Source: Burkholderiaceae bacterium (GTDB taxonomy: Bacteria; Pseudomonadota; Gammaproteobacteria; Burkholderiales; Burkholderiaceae). Taken from it: DNA of 14,502 nucleotides. The notes under the pieces are model-generated. The model ran no database searches and was not told the DNA's origin. It saw only the letters and a program-made list of their open reading frames with translations. The stretch spans positions 1-14,502 of the forward strand of contig JALREG010000352.1 in the NCBI GenBank assembly GCA_023253905.1. The letters run 5' to 3'. Positions 1 to 7,421 of this stretch are shown here, in pieces (the first letter of the stretch is position 1; each line of letters opens with the position of its first letter). A program made the position numbers and the translations under genes.

Positions 1-1
1 C

Positions 2-1015
2 TGTGCGCCAGGCTTTACCGCTCACCAGCGAACGGCGGCACTGCGTATCGGCATGGAGACCTACAACCGCTACGGCACGACTGCGGTTTTCGAAGGTCAT
101 GGGGTTGCAACCGAAGTGATCAAAGCCTGGCAAACGCTGCATGAGCAACAGGCGCTCAGTGTGCGCGCAACGCTCGCGTTCAGCCCCAACTGGGGTCTTC
201 AGGCAGGCGGCGATGCCCGTCAGCTGCTATCTGAATGGGGGCGCTGGCTCGCGCGCCGCGGCTGGGGCGACCACTGGCTACGTGTTCAGGGGCTCTATGC
301 CGAGATCGACACCGATCCGCTCAACAACCAACTGAGGGCGGGCAATCATCCGTGCACCGGATGGGCGGGATTTCAAGCCGGTGCGGCGCTACCACGTGAG
401 GCGCTCGCCGCGCTCCTGATCGAGGCGGCTGCGAGCCGGGTTCGGATCGCGGGCATCTGGCCCACACTGTTGCCGCTCTTTGAGGAGGCCAATCGCCATC
501 ACCCAATCCATGATCTGCGATGGACGCTTGGACACCAGCCGGCGCTCGATCGCAACCAGATCGCGCAGATCTGCGATCTCGGTCTGGCACTCACCACGCA
601 CACCAACCGCCACATCTACAAGGATGGCGACCGGCTTGCTGCCAAATACCCCGAAGACGATATTGTGCCGATGCGTACGCTGATCGATCGCGGGGTGCTG
701 GTCGTACCCGGAAGCGACAATCTGCCGCCATCGTTATTCGGTCCGATCTGGCACGTCTGCGCTCGTCAAACGCGGAGCGGCCGTATCATCGGACGCGGTC
801 AACGAATCAGCCGGATGGAGGCACTCAGGCTCAATACCCGCAACGGCGCATGGCTCACGGGAGATGAATCCGTGCGCGGACAGATCGCGCCGGGGATGCT
901 CGCCGATCTGGCCGTTTTGGATGCGAACCCGCTTGACTGTCCCGTTGAACGACTGCCTGAGATCCGCGCGCGCTGCGTGATCGTTGGCGGCCGGTTGATT
1001 CATTCTGACCTTTAA
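2..1015 (+). CDS. Amidohydrolase, YtcJ-like (amidohydrolase family 3), 5' truncated by window
   Basis: The reading frame is open from base 2, so the first ATG at 53 is internal and the gene begins left of the window. The visible 337 residues resemble the C-terminal part of YtcJ-type metal-dependent amidohydrolases. A strand-end His lies in 'LGHQPALD' (about nt 530-550), there is a second His-rich stretch 'TTHTNRHIYKDG' (596-630), and the late barrel Asp lies in 'VPGSDNLPPSLFG' (about 703-740). The end is the family's usual closing part: a helix with 'EALRLNTRNGAWLTG', then 'GQIAPGMLADLAVLDANP' and 'VGGRLIHSDL', the small beta-domain that finishes these enzymes. The N-terminal HxH metal pair would be outside the window. 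The family hydrolyses C-N bonds of amides or imides; the substrate here is unknown. The stop lies 17 nt before the next gene, so it is probably first in, or internal to, an operon with the two solute receptors. Cytoplasmic location is likely but the N-terminus is unseen. Confidence 0.85.
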   Translation, partial: CAPGFTAHQRTAALRIGMETYNRYGTTAVFEGHGVATEVIKAWQTLHEQQALSVRATLAFSPNWGLQAGGDARQLLSEWGRWLARRGWGDHWLRVQGLYAEIDTDPLNNQLRAGNHPCTGWAGFQAGAALPREALAALLIEAAASRVRIAGIWPTLLPLFEEANRHHPIHDLRWTLGHQPALDRNQIAQICDLGLALTTHTNRHIYKDGDRLAAKYPEDDIVPMRTLIDRGVLVVPGSDNLPPSLFGPIWHVCARQTRSGRIIGRGQRISRMEALRLNTRNGAWLTGDESVRGQIAPGMLADLAVLDANPLDCPVERLPEIRARCVIVGGRLIHSDL

Positions 1016-1032
1016 CACCCGTGGAGCCCCTG

Positions 1033-2016
1033 ATGCACCTGAACCGGATTCATGCCCTCGCACTGAGCATCACCGCAGCCCTGCTGCCTGTCGCAAGCCA
1101 CGCGCAGGACACGGGTGCCTGGCCGAATCGCGCTATCCGCGTGGTGGTTCCCTATGCGCCAGGCAACACCGGCGACATCACATTTCGGCAGATCCAACCG
1201 ATACTCGAGTCGCGCCTGGGCGCACGTTTCCTGATCGACAATAAAAGCGGCGCGTCGGGCAATATTGGCGCGGAGGAAGTGGTCAGGGCGCGGCCCGACG
1301 GACACACACTCCTGCTTGGTGCTACCAATAACTACGTGACCAACCAGCACCTGATCCGCGGCATGCGGTTCGATCCGTTGAGCGATCTGATGCCGATCAC
1401 CATGGTGAGCAACGCGCCATCTGTGGTGGTGGTTGCCGAATCGCTCGCGGCGAACGACCTGCGAAGCCTGTCTGCGCTGGCCGCCAAAGCCTCGCCGCCG
1501 CTTGCGTTCGGTTCGCCCGGAATCGGCACGCCACCGCATCTGGCTGCCGAGTTATTTCGCCAGCTGGCCGGCGTTGAAATGGTCCACGTTCCTTATAAGG
1601 GCAGCCCCCCCGCAGTTCAGGGCCTGATCAACGGCGAGACCCAGCTCTATGTCACCGCGTTCAGTTCAGTCGCTGCGATGGTGAAGGCCGGCCGATTGAA
1701 AGCACTTGCGGTCGCGGGCGAAAGCCGCCTCTCAGCACTGCCCGATATTGCGACCAGCGCCGAGCAGGGGATGCCAGCGCTTCGCACTGGTAACTGGTGG
1801 GGACTATCCGCACCGCAGGGAACCGATGCCGGGCTGATCCGCAAAATCGCCGACGCGGTGAAGGAAGCGCTTGCCGATTCCACAGTTCGCGCCCGGTATC
1901 AGGAACTGGGACTGACAGCGGTGGGTAATACGCCTACCGAGTTTGCCGAGCAGATGCGGCGAGAGGCAGCGTCATGGAAGCAGGTGATCGAGCGCGCGGG
2001 GCTTCAACCCAACTGA
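1033..2016 (+). CDS. Bug/TctC-family tripartite tricarboxylate transporter substrate-binding protein (first copy)
   Basis: This is a periplasmic solute receptor of the Bug (TctC) family, 327 residues, the usual length. The ATG at 1033 is preferred over an in-frame GTG at 1021 because a GGAG ribosome site (1023-1026) sits 6 nt before it and would be inside the longer form. A Sec signal peptide covers residues 1-24 and ends 'SHA', with the mature protein starting 'QDTGAWPNR'. Family landmarks follow: 'IRVVVPYAPGNTGD' (the first ligand loop, usually PFPPGGxxD), 'FLIDNKSGASGNIGAE', 'PDGHTLLLG' and 'FGSPGIGTPPHLAAELF' leading to 'VHVPYKG'. Known members bind organic acids, amino acids or aromatic carboxylates and deliver them to a TctAB-type carrier or act as sensors. 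No carrier genes are nearby. A second Bug gene follows after 88 nt. The loop reads NTGD where GGATD-like residues are common, so ligand choice may differ. Confidence 0.93.
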   Translation: MHLNRIHALALSITAALLPVASHAQDTGAWPNRAIRVVVPYAPGNTGDITFRQIQPILESRLGARFLIDNKSGASGNIGAEEVVRARPDGHTLLLGATNNYVTNQHLIRGMRFDPLSDLMPITMVSNAPSVVVVAESLAANDLRSLSALAAKASPPLAFGSPGIGTPPHLAAELFRQLAGVEMVHVPYKGSPPAVQGLINGETQLYVTAFSSVAAMVKAGRLKALAVAGESRLSALPDIATSAEQGMPALRTGNWWGLSAPQGTDAGLIRKIADAVKEALADSTVRARYQELGLTAVGNTPTEFAEQMRREAASWKQVIERAGLQPN

Positions 2017-2104
2017 GCGATCGTGTTCCGCCATTCATACGTGTGCGTACCGACTGATCCGCTCGTGTGATCCAATCGCGCGATCAACAGATGGAGGAAC
2101 CTCG

Positions 2105-3085
2105 ATGAACCGTCGCGAGCTATCGCTTTCGCTTGGTCTGCTGGCGCTTTCTCCCTGGGCAGTACGGGCCCAGCCGTCTGCCTACCCATCGCGCCCGGTG
2201 AGCCTGGTGGTGCCGTTTGCAGCGGGATCGTCGTCTGACACGCTCGCTCGGCTCATTTCTTCGCGCGCGGCCGTACCCTTCGGCGGCTCATTCGTGATCG
2301 ACAACCGACCCGGGGCGGGTGGACTGGTTGCCGCGCAGCGCATGGCGCGCACTGCGCCCGACGGCTATGCGCTTATGTGGGGAGGAGGCACGGCCATCAC
2401 CCACGCAGCCATGCAGGCGGATCCGGGCTACGACGTGATGAAAGACTTCACCCCCATCGTGACGCTCGCCGAGCACCCGGCCGTACTTGGTGTCCGCGCT
2501 GACCGGCCCTGGAAAACCATCGAGGATGTATTTGCCGCGGCGCGTGCGGCCCGCGACCAGCCGCTGCGGTATGGGTCAGGCGGCATCGGTACGCCCGCTC
2601 ACATGGCTGCTGCCGCCATGCTGAAGCTGATCGGCGTGGAGGGGATTCACGTTCCCTACAAGGGCGCCAATCAGGCCACGCTCGCCGTGGAGCAGGGCGA
2701 GGTCGATTTTGCGTTTGCGATCAGCAACATTGCGCTTCCGCGGCATCAGATCGGCCGGATCCGGATCCTGGTGTCGGCAGGCTCGGTCAGAATGACGGCC
2801 CTCCCCGATGTCCCCACGCTCGCAGAAACCCTCAAGGGCGGACCCGTGGTCATCAGCGGTTCCTCGGTGGTGGGACCCGCGGGACTTTCTCCGGCCATCG
2901 TCAACAAAGTCGCCGGCGCGTTTTCCGAGGTCATGACACGCGATGCCGACCTGCGTAAGCGCATCGCCGACGAGGGCGGCTCCATTGTCCTCTCCAGCAA
3001 TCCGGCTGCCTATCGCGAAGAATGGGCGATTGAATTGAAGCGTCTCAAGGATCTGATCGCGCTCTCCGGCGTACGCGCCGAATGA
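2105..3085 (+). CDS. Bug/TctC-family substrate-binding protein (second copy)
   Basis: This second Bug receptor has 326 residues. It starts at an ATG preceded by a strong GGAGG (2093-2097, 7 nt spacing). The signal peptide ends 'VRA' at residue 22, giving a mature start 'QPSAYPSRPVSLVVPF'. Its n-region carries an arginine pair, 'NRRELSLSLG', loosely like a Tat motif and unlike the first copy; Tat export is possible but unproven. Family hallmarks are 'VPFAAGSSSDTLARL', 'VIDNRPGAGGLVAAQ', 'PDGYALMWGGG', 'YGSGGIGTPAHMAAA' and 'HVPYKGANQ'. The two copies differ throughout, so they are not a recent duplication and probably bind different or related ligands. The last codons overlap the start of the next gene by 4 nt (ATGA at 3082-3085), which implies translational coupling with the M28-like protein and a shared pathway. 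Confidence 0.93.
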   Translation: MNRRELSLSLGLLALSPWAVRAQPSAYPSRPVSLVVPFAAGSSSDTLARLISSRAAVPFGGSFVIDNRPGAGGLVAAQRMARTAPDGYALMWGGGTAITHAAMQADPGYDVMKDFTPIVTLAEHPAVLGVRADRPWKTIEDVFAAARAARDQPLRYGSGGIGTPAHMAAAAMLKLIGVEGIHVPYKGANQATLAVEQGEVDFAFAISNIALPRHQIGRIRILVSAGSVRMTALPDVPTLAETLKGGPVVISGSSVVGPAGLSPAIVNKVAGAFSEVMTRDADLRKRIADEGGSIVLSSNPAAYREEWAIELKRLKDLIALSGVRAE

Positions 3086-4233
3086 ACAATCCGGCCCCAG
3101 CGGCGGGTTTCTTCGCCCAGTACGACAGCTTTGGCGAGCGGCGTGCAGGCTCAACGGGTGACCTCGCATCAGCCACCTGGCTCGCCGAGCAACTTGGCGG
3201 CACGCAACCGCTGCACACGACTTTCCAGCGTGTCAGCTTCAAGCGGTTTTTACCCGGTGAGGCGTCACTTCATGCGCGCGGCACACCGCGTATCGAAGGC
3301 TTACCCTTGTTTGACGGTGGACTCACCGACCCGCACGGTGTCACAGGACTCATCGGCCCGCTGGGCTCAGACACCGATATCGGCTTCTCCGTCATGGAAC
3401 CCGCGATGGCAAGCCTCCCCGATAACGCCTTTTCGCGCGCCCGCGCCGATAGTCGTCACCGCGCCATCGTGATTGCACTCACCACGCGCGACGGTGGTCT
3501 GGCCCCCCTCAATGCACACGACAGCGACCATCCCTTCGGGCCGCCGGTCCTGCAGATCGCCGGACGAGACGCGCAGACGGTTGCCATGCTGAGCGAACAC
3601 ACCGCGCAGGTAACGGTCACGGCCACGGGCCGATATGAAGTCGCCGATTCACGCAACCTGCGCGTACAGCTCGCAGGCGAAGGCCCACCCTTGCTCCTGC
3701 TGACCCCCCGCACGTCCTGGTGGACCAGCACAGCCGAGCGCGCGGGCGGCGTCTTTGCCTGGCTACGGTCATTGCAGGCGCTCGCAGCCTCAGCCGCTCG
3801 CCGCCGCGCGGTCATCGGACTGGCCACCTGCGGACACGAACTCGGACACCTCGGTGCCCATCACGCTTTTGCGATCGAACCGAAACTGGCGAACGAGTCA
3901 GCGCTGGTCATTCACCTGGGCGCCAACCTCGGCACAGCCACCGCACCTGCGTTGACCGTGCGGAGCAATGTCGACGGACTCGCTGACCGGATGCGCGAGC
4001 TGCTTGAGAACCAGGGCTATCCTGCCGATGCGATCCTCGCGCTCACCGGCGGTAAGGCTAGCGGCGAGGCTCATGAGATCGAGCAGCGGGGCGGCCGCTA
4101 TCTGTCACTGATTGGCAGTAATCCATGGTTTCATGCGCCGGAAGACCGCTGGCCAACCAGCATTGATCTCGATCGGGCATGCGCCATCGCGCAGAGCGTC
4201 ACTGCGCTGGCCATCGCCGAGTGCACACCGTAA
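3082..4233 (+). CDS. M28-like aminopeptidase-fold protein with altered metal-ligand positions
   Basis: This 383-residue protein has no signal peptide or membrane segment, so it is probably cytoplasmic. It starts in the ATGA overlap with the upstream Bug gene and has no ribosome site of its own. The C-terminal half follows the M28 zinc aminopeptidase pattern: 'NLRVQLAGEGPPLLLLTP', then 'ERAGGVFAWLRSLQAL', 'VIGLATCGHELGHLGAHHAF', and a final 'WFHAPEDRWPTSID' that matches the usual H-TPEDT-DKID ending (His351). The expected HxD pair before the bridging Asp is replaced by 'TPRTSWW' (208-214), the bridging region by 'STAERAGG', and the E-E pair by 'GHELG'. Several canonical zinc ligands therefore appear absent. 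Residues 252-256 read HELGH, which fits HExxH. It may be a non-catalytic M28 relative, or use a rearranged metal site. Residues 1-190 would hold the inserted or PA-like part. Its position after two receptors and an amidohydrolase suggests a role in breaking down the imported compound. Fold assignment is fairly sure; activity is not. Confidence 0.75.
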   Translation: MNNPAPAAGFFAQYDSFGERRAGSTGDLASATWLAEQLGGTQPLHTTFQRVSFKRFLPGEASLHARGTPRIEGLPLFDGGLTDPHGVTGLIGPLGSDTDIGFSVMEPAMASLPDNAFSRARADSRHRAIVIALTTRDGGLAPLNAHDSDHPFGPPVLQIAGRDAQTVAMLSEHTAQVTVTATGRYEVADSRNLRVQLAGEGPPLLLLTPRTSWWTSTAERAGGVFAWLRSLQALAASAARRRAVIGLATCGHELGHLGAHHAFAIEPKLANESALVIHLGANLGTATAPALTVRSNVDGLADRMRELLENQGYPADAILALTGGKASGEAHEIEQRGGRYLSLIGSNPWFHAPEDRWPTSIDLDRACAIAQSVTALAIAECTP

Positions 4234-4375
4234 CCCGGCCCGAGCGCGACGAGGCCTTCCCCGAACGGTATCCTGAGTGCGGTCGGCGCTGCGCATGCTT
4301 TATCATCGCGATCACTTTCCGGTTCTTTCCAACCCGATTGATTCCGACGCTTAGCCCTCTGCCATTGCACCCTTG

Positions 4376-4600
4376 ATGAAGCACCCCCGCATCATTCTCG
4401 ATCTGATCCTCGTGCTCGCCGCGCTCGTCGCGCTGCTGATCCCATTGATGCAGATCGCGGCAGAGGCTCATGTCGGACAGACCGAGCGGCAGTTCGCGCG
4501 CCGCTACGCCGAGGTTTGTAACGTCGAGGGCAACCTGTGCGTCATTGCCTCGGGCACCAGCCGCGGCCAACCGTTCGGGCGCCTGCTCCCCGGGCAGTAG
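4376..4600 (+). CDS. Small single-pass membrane or exported protein, hypothetical
   Basis: This is a 74-residue ORF starting at ATG 4376 (a TTG codon directly precedes it at 4373). I do not recognise a family. It has a short basic start 'MKHPR', a strongly hydrophobic stretch (about residues 6-29, 'IILDLILVLAALVALLIPLM'), then a polar tail with two cysteines (in 'EVCNVEGNLC') ending in 'GRLLPGQ'. This fits an inner-membrane-anchored peptide or an uncleaved signal. No clear Shine-Dalgarno site precedes it. It lies 142 nt after the peptidase-like gene. A TATCAT box at 4301-4306 could be a -10 element, but no good -35 is visible. It may be a real small gene, the remnant of a longer one, or a chance ORF. 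Confidence 0.35.
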   Translation: MKHPRIILDLILVLAALVALLIPLMQIAAEAHVGQTERQFARRYAEVCNVEGNLCVIASGTSRGQPFGRLLPGQ

Positions 4601-4843
4601 GCAAATATCCGCGCCCGGGCGTCCGGGCAGCTTCCCGCTTCCTCCATAAGTTCGCCGCCCGCGTGCTCGCGTCAGCGCGCACCGGTCTTCGCTTGCCGCT
4701 GGTCAATCGGACCGCTCGGCAAGATCAAGCCCATTCCCGGTGACCTGGTCAATATTGCCGCCTGTCAACGAGGACACGACACCCCCCTGAAACACTCGCG
4801 TGCCGAGGCTCATCACGCCTCTTCAGCCAGGAGATTCAGGACC
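4601..4843 (+). other. Gap before the FN3 lipoprotein, no convincing gene
   Basis: These 243 bases hold no gene I can support. The frame of the downstream lipoprotein is open through its latter part at least, but has no ATG, GTG or TTG there, so it cannot be a longer start. GC-rich inverted motifs such as CGCCCGGGCG near 4612-4621 are present but form no terminator with a T-run. The ribosome site for the next gene (AGGAG, 4829-4833) lies at its right end. Confidence 0.5.
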
Positions 4844-5998
4844 ATGCTGCATCCCACATCAAGCGGGCTCAATGGCTCACGCCAGGGGCGCGTGCCGCCC
4901 GCCCCCTCCCCCTCGCGCGCTCCTTGGCGCACCACGCTCGCGACGCTCGCGCTGGGCGCGCTCGCAGGCTGCGGGTCGAGCGGTGGCGGAGGCACAGGTT
5001 CCGAAGCGGGTACCGGCGCCGTTGCGACGCCGCCTGCCGCGGTAAGCGGACTGGTTGCCACCGCTGGCAACAGCCCGTCGATCATCCTCAGATGGACCCC
5101 GTCGGCCGGTGCAGACGGCTATGTCGTCTACTGGTCCGAGTCACGCGGTGTGACGCCATCCACGGCCAAGGTGATCCGGGAAGCTTCGTCGCCTTTTCTC
5201 CACGAGGGGCTGCCAGCAGGCAAGCCCTATCACTACATCGTGACCGCAGTGAATGCGGCAGGCGAAAGCGCGCCATCTGCCGAAGTGTCGGCGCTACTGC
5301 CGCCCGCGGCACCCACGGGCGTGACCGCGCTGCCCGGGGACTCAATCAACACGGTGTCCTGGCAGGCCGTACCGCAAGCCGAGCAATACCGCATCTACTG
5401 GTCCGTTCAACCCAACGTCAGCAAGTTGAACGGGTCACGGATTGAGGCGATCAGCAACCCGCTCGTCCACACCGGTCTTCAAAATGGATTGACCTATTAC
5501 TATGTGATGACAGCCGTGGGCGCGGGCGGCGAAGGTCCCGTGTCCCAGCAGGTGTCAGCGAGCCCGCGTGTGCCCATCCCGGGGGCCCCGAGGGATCTGA
5601 CCGCACAGGCGAGTTCGGATACCGTCCGTGCGATCACGCTATCGTGGCAAGCACCGACAATACCGGCGAATCTTGCTGACGTTTTGAGATACCGAATTTA
5701 TCGCTCCGTGCAGCCAGACATCGCGGCCAACCTGGCTGCGGCGACCCTCATCGATGGGACTACGCAAACCACGCTGGCCGATTCAGTGCCGATTGGCGGC
5801 ATCACCTACTACTACATCGTCACAGCACTCACCGTGGCGGGCGAAAGCGCTCCATCGGCCGAGGTTTCCACCACGTCCACCGATGACAGCGGTGACAGCG
5901 GCGGATCTGGCGGAGGCGCGGGCGGTGGCTCAGGGGGTGGCGGCTTATTTGACTGCGGCGAACCCGTAGCGTGCTGGCAGGACAGCACGCCTCTCTGA
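4844..5998 (+). CDS. Lipoprotein with three fibronectin type III domains and a Gly/Ser-rich tail
   Basis: This is a 384-residue predicted lipoprotein. AGGAG at 4829-4833 precedes the ATG by 10 nt. A long basic N-terminus is followed by a hydrophobic core and the lipobox L40-A41-G42-C43; Gly at +2 gives no inner-membrane retention signal, so outer-membrane anchoring is likely. A Gly-rich linker (44-58) leads to three FN3 domains at about 64-152, 155-242 and 246-344. Each has the core Trp strand ('LRWTPSAGADGYVVYW', 'VSWQAVPQAEQYRIYW', 'LSWQAPTIP') and a late 'Y-Y-V-TAV-AGGES' strand. Domains 1 and 3 both end 'AGESAPSAEVS', pointing to internal duplication. The tail (345-384) is Asp/Gly/Ser-rich with two cysteines (371, 377) near the end. 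FN3 domains usually mediate protein or polysaccharide contacts. The gene converges on the type I secretion genes, so a surface role linked to the RTX product is possible but only inferred. A GTG at 4892 would give a shorter signal peptide. Confidence 0.8.
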   Translation: MLHPTSSGLNGSRQGRVPPAPSPSRAPWRTTLATLALGALAGCGSSGGGGTGSEAGTGAVATPPAAVSGLVATAGNSPSIILRWTPSAGADGYVVYWSESRGVTPSTAKVIREASSPFLHEGLPAGKPYHYIVTAVNAAGESAPSAEVSALLPPAAPTGVTALPGDSINTVSWQAVPQAEQYRIYWSVQPNVSKLNGSRIEAISNPLVHTGLQNGLTYYYVMTAVGAGGEGPVSQQVSASPRVPIPGAPRDLTAQASSDTVRAITLSWQAPTIPANLADVLRYRIYRSVQPDIAANLAAATLIDGTTQTTLADSVPIGGITYYYIVTALTVAGESAPSAEVSTTSTDDSGDSGGSGGGAGGGSGGGGLFDCGEPVACWQDSTPL

Positions 5999-6005
5999 CG
6001 AAATT

Positions 6006-6037
6006 GGCTGGCCAGGCCATCAAACGCCCGGCCAGCC
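6006..6037. terminator. Hairpin between convergent genes
   Basis: A 12-bp inverted repeat (GGCTGGCCAGGC at 6006-6017 and GCCCGGCCAGCC at 6026-6037, one mismatch) surrounds an 8-nt loop. It lies in the 55-nt gap between the stop of the FN3 lipoprotein and the stop of the adaptor gene. Read on the - strand it is followed by AATTTCG, a weak T-run; on the + strand there is none. It probably ends the secretion operon and perhaps both transcripts. Confidence 0.55.
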
Positions 6038-6053
6038 ACGATGATCTGCGCGG

Positions 6054-7421
6054 TTAGCGCTCGATCATCGCGCGCCGGAACTGCTCACGGAGCGGCTTCA
6101 GCAGATAGTCAAGCGGCGTTCGCTCACCCTCGACAAAATAGACCTCGGCGGGCATGCCAGGCTGTAACTCAATCGTGCCCGCGAGATGACGATCAATTTC
6201 CACCTGGGCCACGAAATACGCGCGCTGCCGGGCCGCGTCCACGAAACGATCGGGCGACACACGGCTCACGCGCGCCGTAAAAACCGGGGTGGCGCGGCTG
6301 TTGAACGCCGAAAAGCGAACTTCGGCAGGCATGCCGGGCCAGATCCGGTTGATGTCCTGCAATTGAACCTGAGCCTCGACGACGAGCCGGTCACCAGTCG
6401 GAACAATCTGCATGATCGGCTCGCCCGCCGCAACCACGCCGCCTGCGGTGTGAACCTGAAGGCCGATCACGGTGCCTGCATCTGGGGCTACAACCTCAGT
6501 TCGCGAAAGCACCTCGGCCGACGCATCGATCCGCTCGGCAAGATCACGCAGCTTGGCACGAATGTCCTGCAGCCGATCGTTCACCTCACGCCCGAGCTGG
6601 TTACGTAAATCGATGATGCGCAGTTCGGTCTCGCCGATTTGCGCCTGCGCCTCCGCCACATCGGCAGACAACCTCGCAATCGTGCCCTCCAGATTTGCCT
6701 CGGCACGCTTGAGCGCGTAGTAACGCGTTCGCAGATACATGCCCTGCTCAAGGAGCGACTCCGCCCCGCGCAGCTCTTCCAGAATGAAATCGAGTTGGGT
6801 ACGCGTCGAGGCAATCTCAGACAGCCGACCTTCAATTTTTTCGCGCGCCTGACGCTTGCGCTGCTCAAGCACATCGACCTGACCAACAAATGAGGCCCGG
6901 CGACTGTTGAAGAGATTCAGTTCGCCGGCCATGAGGCGCGACACCGCATCATTGTGCCGCCGCGCGAGGAGCGCCTCTGAAAAGACCGGGCTCGGTCGAT
7001 TATCGCGCTCGGCCTCGAGTCGCGCGAACTCGGCAAGCAGCGCGTCATGCTCCACCATCAGGAGCGCCTGCCGGGCGCGAGGGGTGACATCGACCAGCCT
7101 GAGCAGTACCTGCCCCTTGCTGACCGTCTGCCCCTCCTTCACCAGAATTTCGCGCACGATGCCACCCTCAAGATGCTGAATCGTCTTCCGCTCTCCGGCG
7201 ACCTTGACATACCCGTTCGCAAGCGCTGCGGTCGTGAGGGGCGCCAATACAGCCCATGATCCCAGCGCACCAGCGCCGAAGAGGAGCGACAGTGAACCGG
7301 TCAACATCAGACGCCGACTGCTTCGAGCCAGATCGCGGTCCAGATGCGCCGCGGCTGTCGTATCGCTACCGGGTTTGCCCCGCGCCTGCGCAGGCACGTT
7401 CACGTCATTGCTGCGGGTCAT
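6054..7421 (-). CDS. Type I secretion periplasmic adaptor (HlyD/PrtE-type membrane fusion protein)
   Basis: This 455-residue protein is the adaptor that bridges the inner-membrane ABC exporter and an outer-membrane channel in type I secretion. After a polar cytoplasmic start (1-37) there is one membrane segment (about 38-60, 'LTGSLSLLFGAGALGSWAVL'). The first lipoyl-like half follows with 'EGGIVREILVKEGQTVSKGQ' (85-104). A long coiled-coil hairpin covers about 115-300. The second lipoyl half opens with 'VVAPDAGTVIGLQVH' (about 309-323), then a beta-barrel. The end 'MPAEVYFVEGERTPLDYLLK' is a hallmark of the HlyD/PrtE family. Its ATG overlaps the ABC gene stop (ATGA, 7418-7421), and GGAG (7429-7432) lies 7 nt upstream inside that gene. 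The pair is surely co-translated. The expected third part, a TolC-like channel, is not in the window and must be encoded elsewhere. Confidence 0.95.
   Translation of the reverse strand: MTRSNDVNVPAQARGKPGSDTTAAAHLDRDLARSSRRLMLTGSLSLLFGAGALGSWAVLAPLTTAALANGYVKVAGERKTIQHLEGGIVREILVKEGQTVSKGQVLLRLVDVTPRARQALLMVEHDALLAEFARLEAERDNRPSPVFSEALLARRHNDAVSRLMAGELNLFNSRRASFVGQVDVLEQRKRQAREKIEGRLSEIASTRTQLDFILEELRGAESLLEQGMYLRTRYYALKRAEANLEGTIARLSADVAEAQAQIGETELRIIDLRNQLGREVNDRLQDIRAKLRDLAERIDASAEVLSRTEVVAPDAGTVIGLQVHTAGGVVAAGEPIMQIVPTGDRLVVEAQVQLQDINRIWPGMPAEVRFSAFNSRATPVFTARVSRVSPDRFVDAARQRAYFVAQVEIDRHLAGTIELQPGMPAEVYFVEGERTPLDYLLKPLREQFRRAMIER

Noticed and set aside
1021..1032. GTG at 1021 as start of the first Bug gene
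   Set aside because: The GGAG ribosome site lies inside this extension and is ideally spaced for ATG 1033.
4700..4843. Open frame upstream of the FN3 lipoprotein containing 'GPLGKIKPIPGDLVNIAA', faintly like a signal peptidase strand
   Set aside because: No start codon in frame and no supporting motif; too short to claim a gene remnant.
6551..6570. TGGCAC near 6557 as a second sigma-54 promoter
   Set aside because: No TTGC at the required spacing, and it lies within the adaptor gene on the opposite strand.
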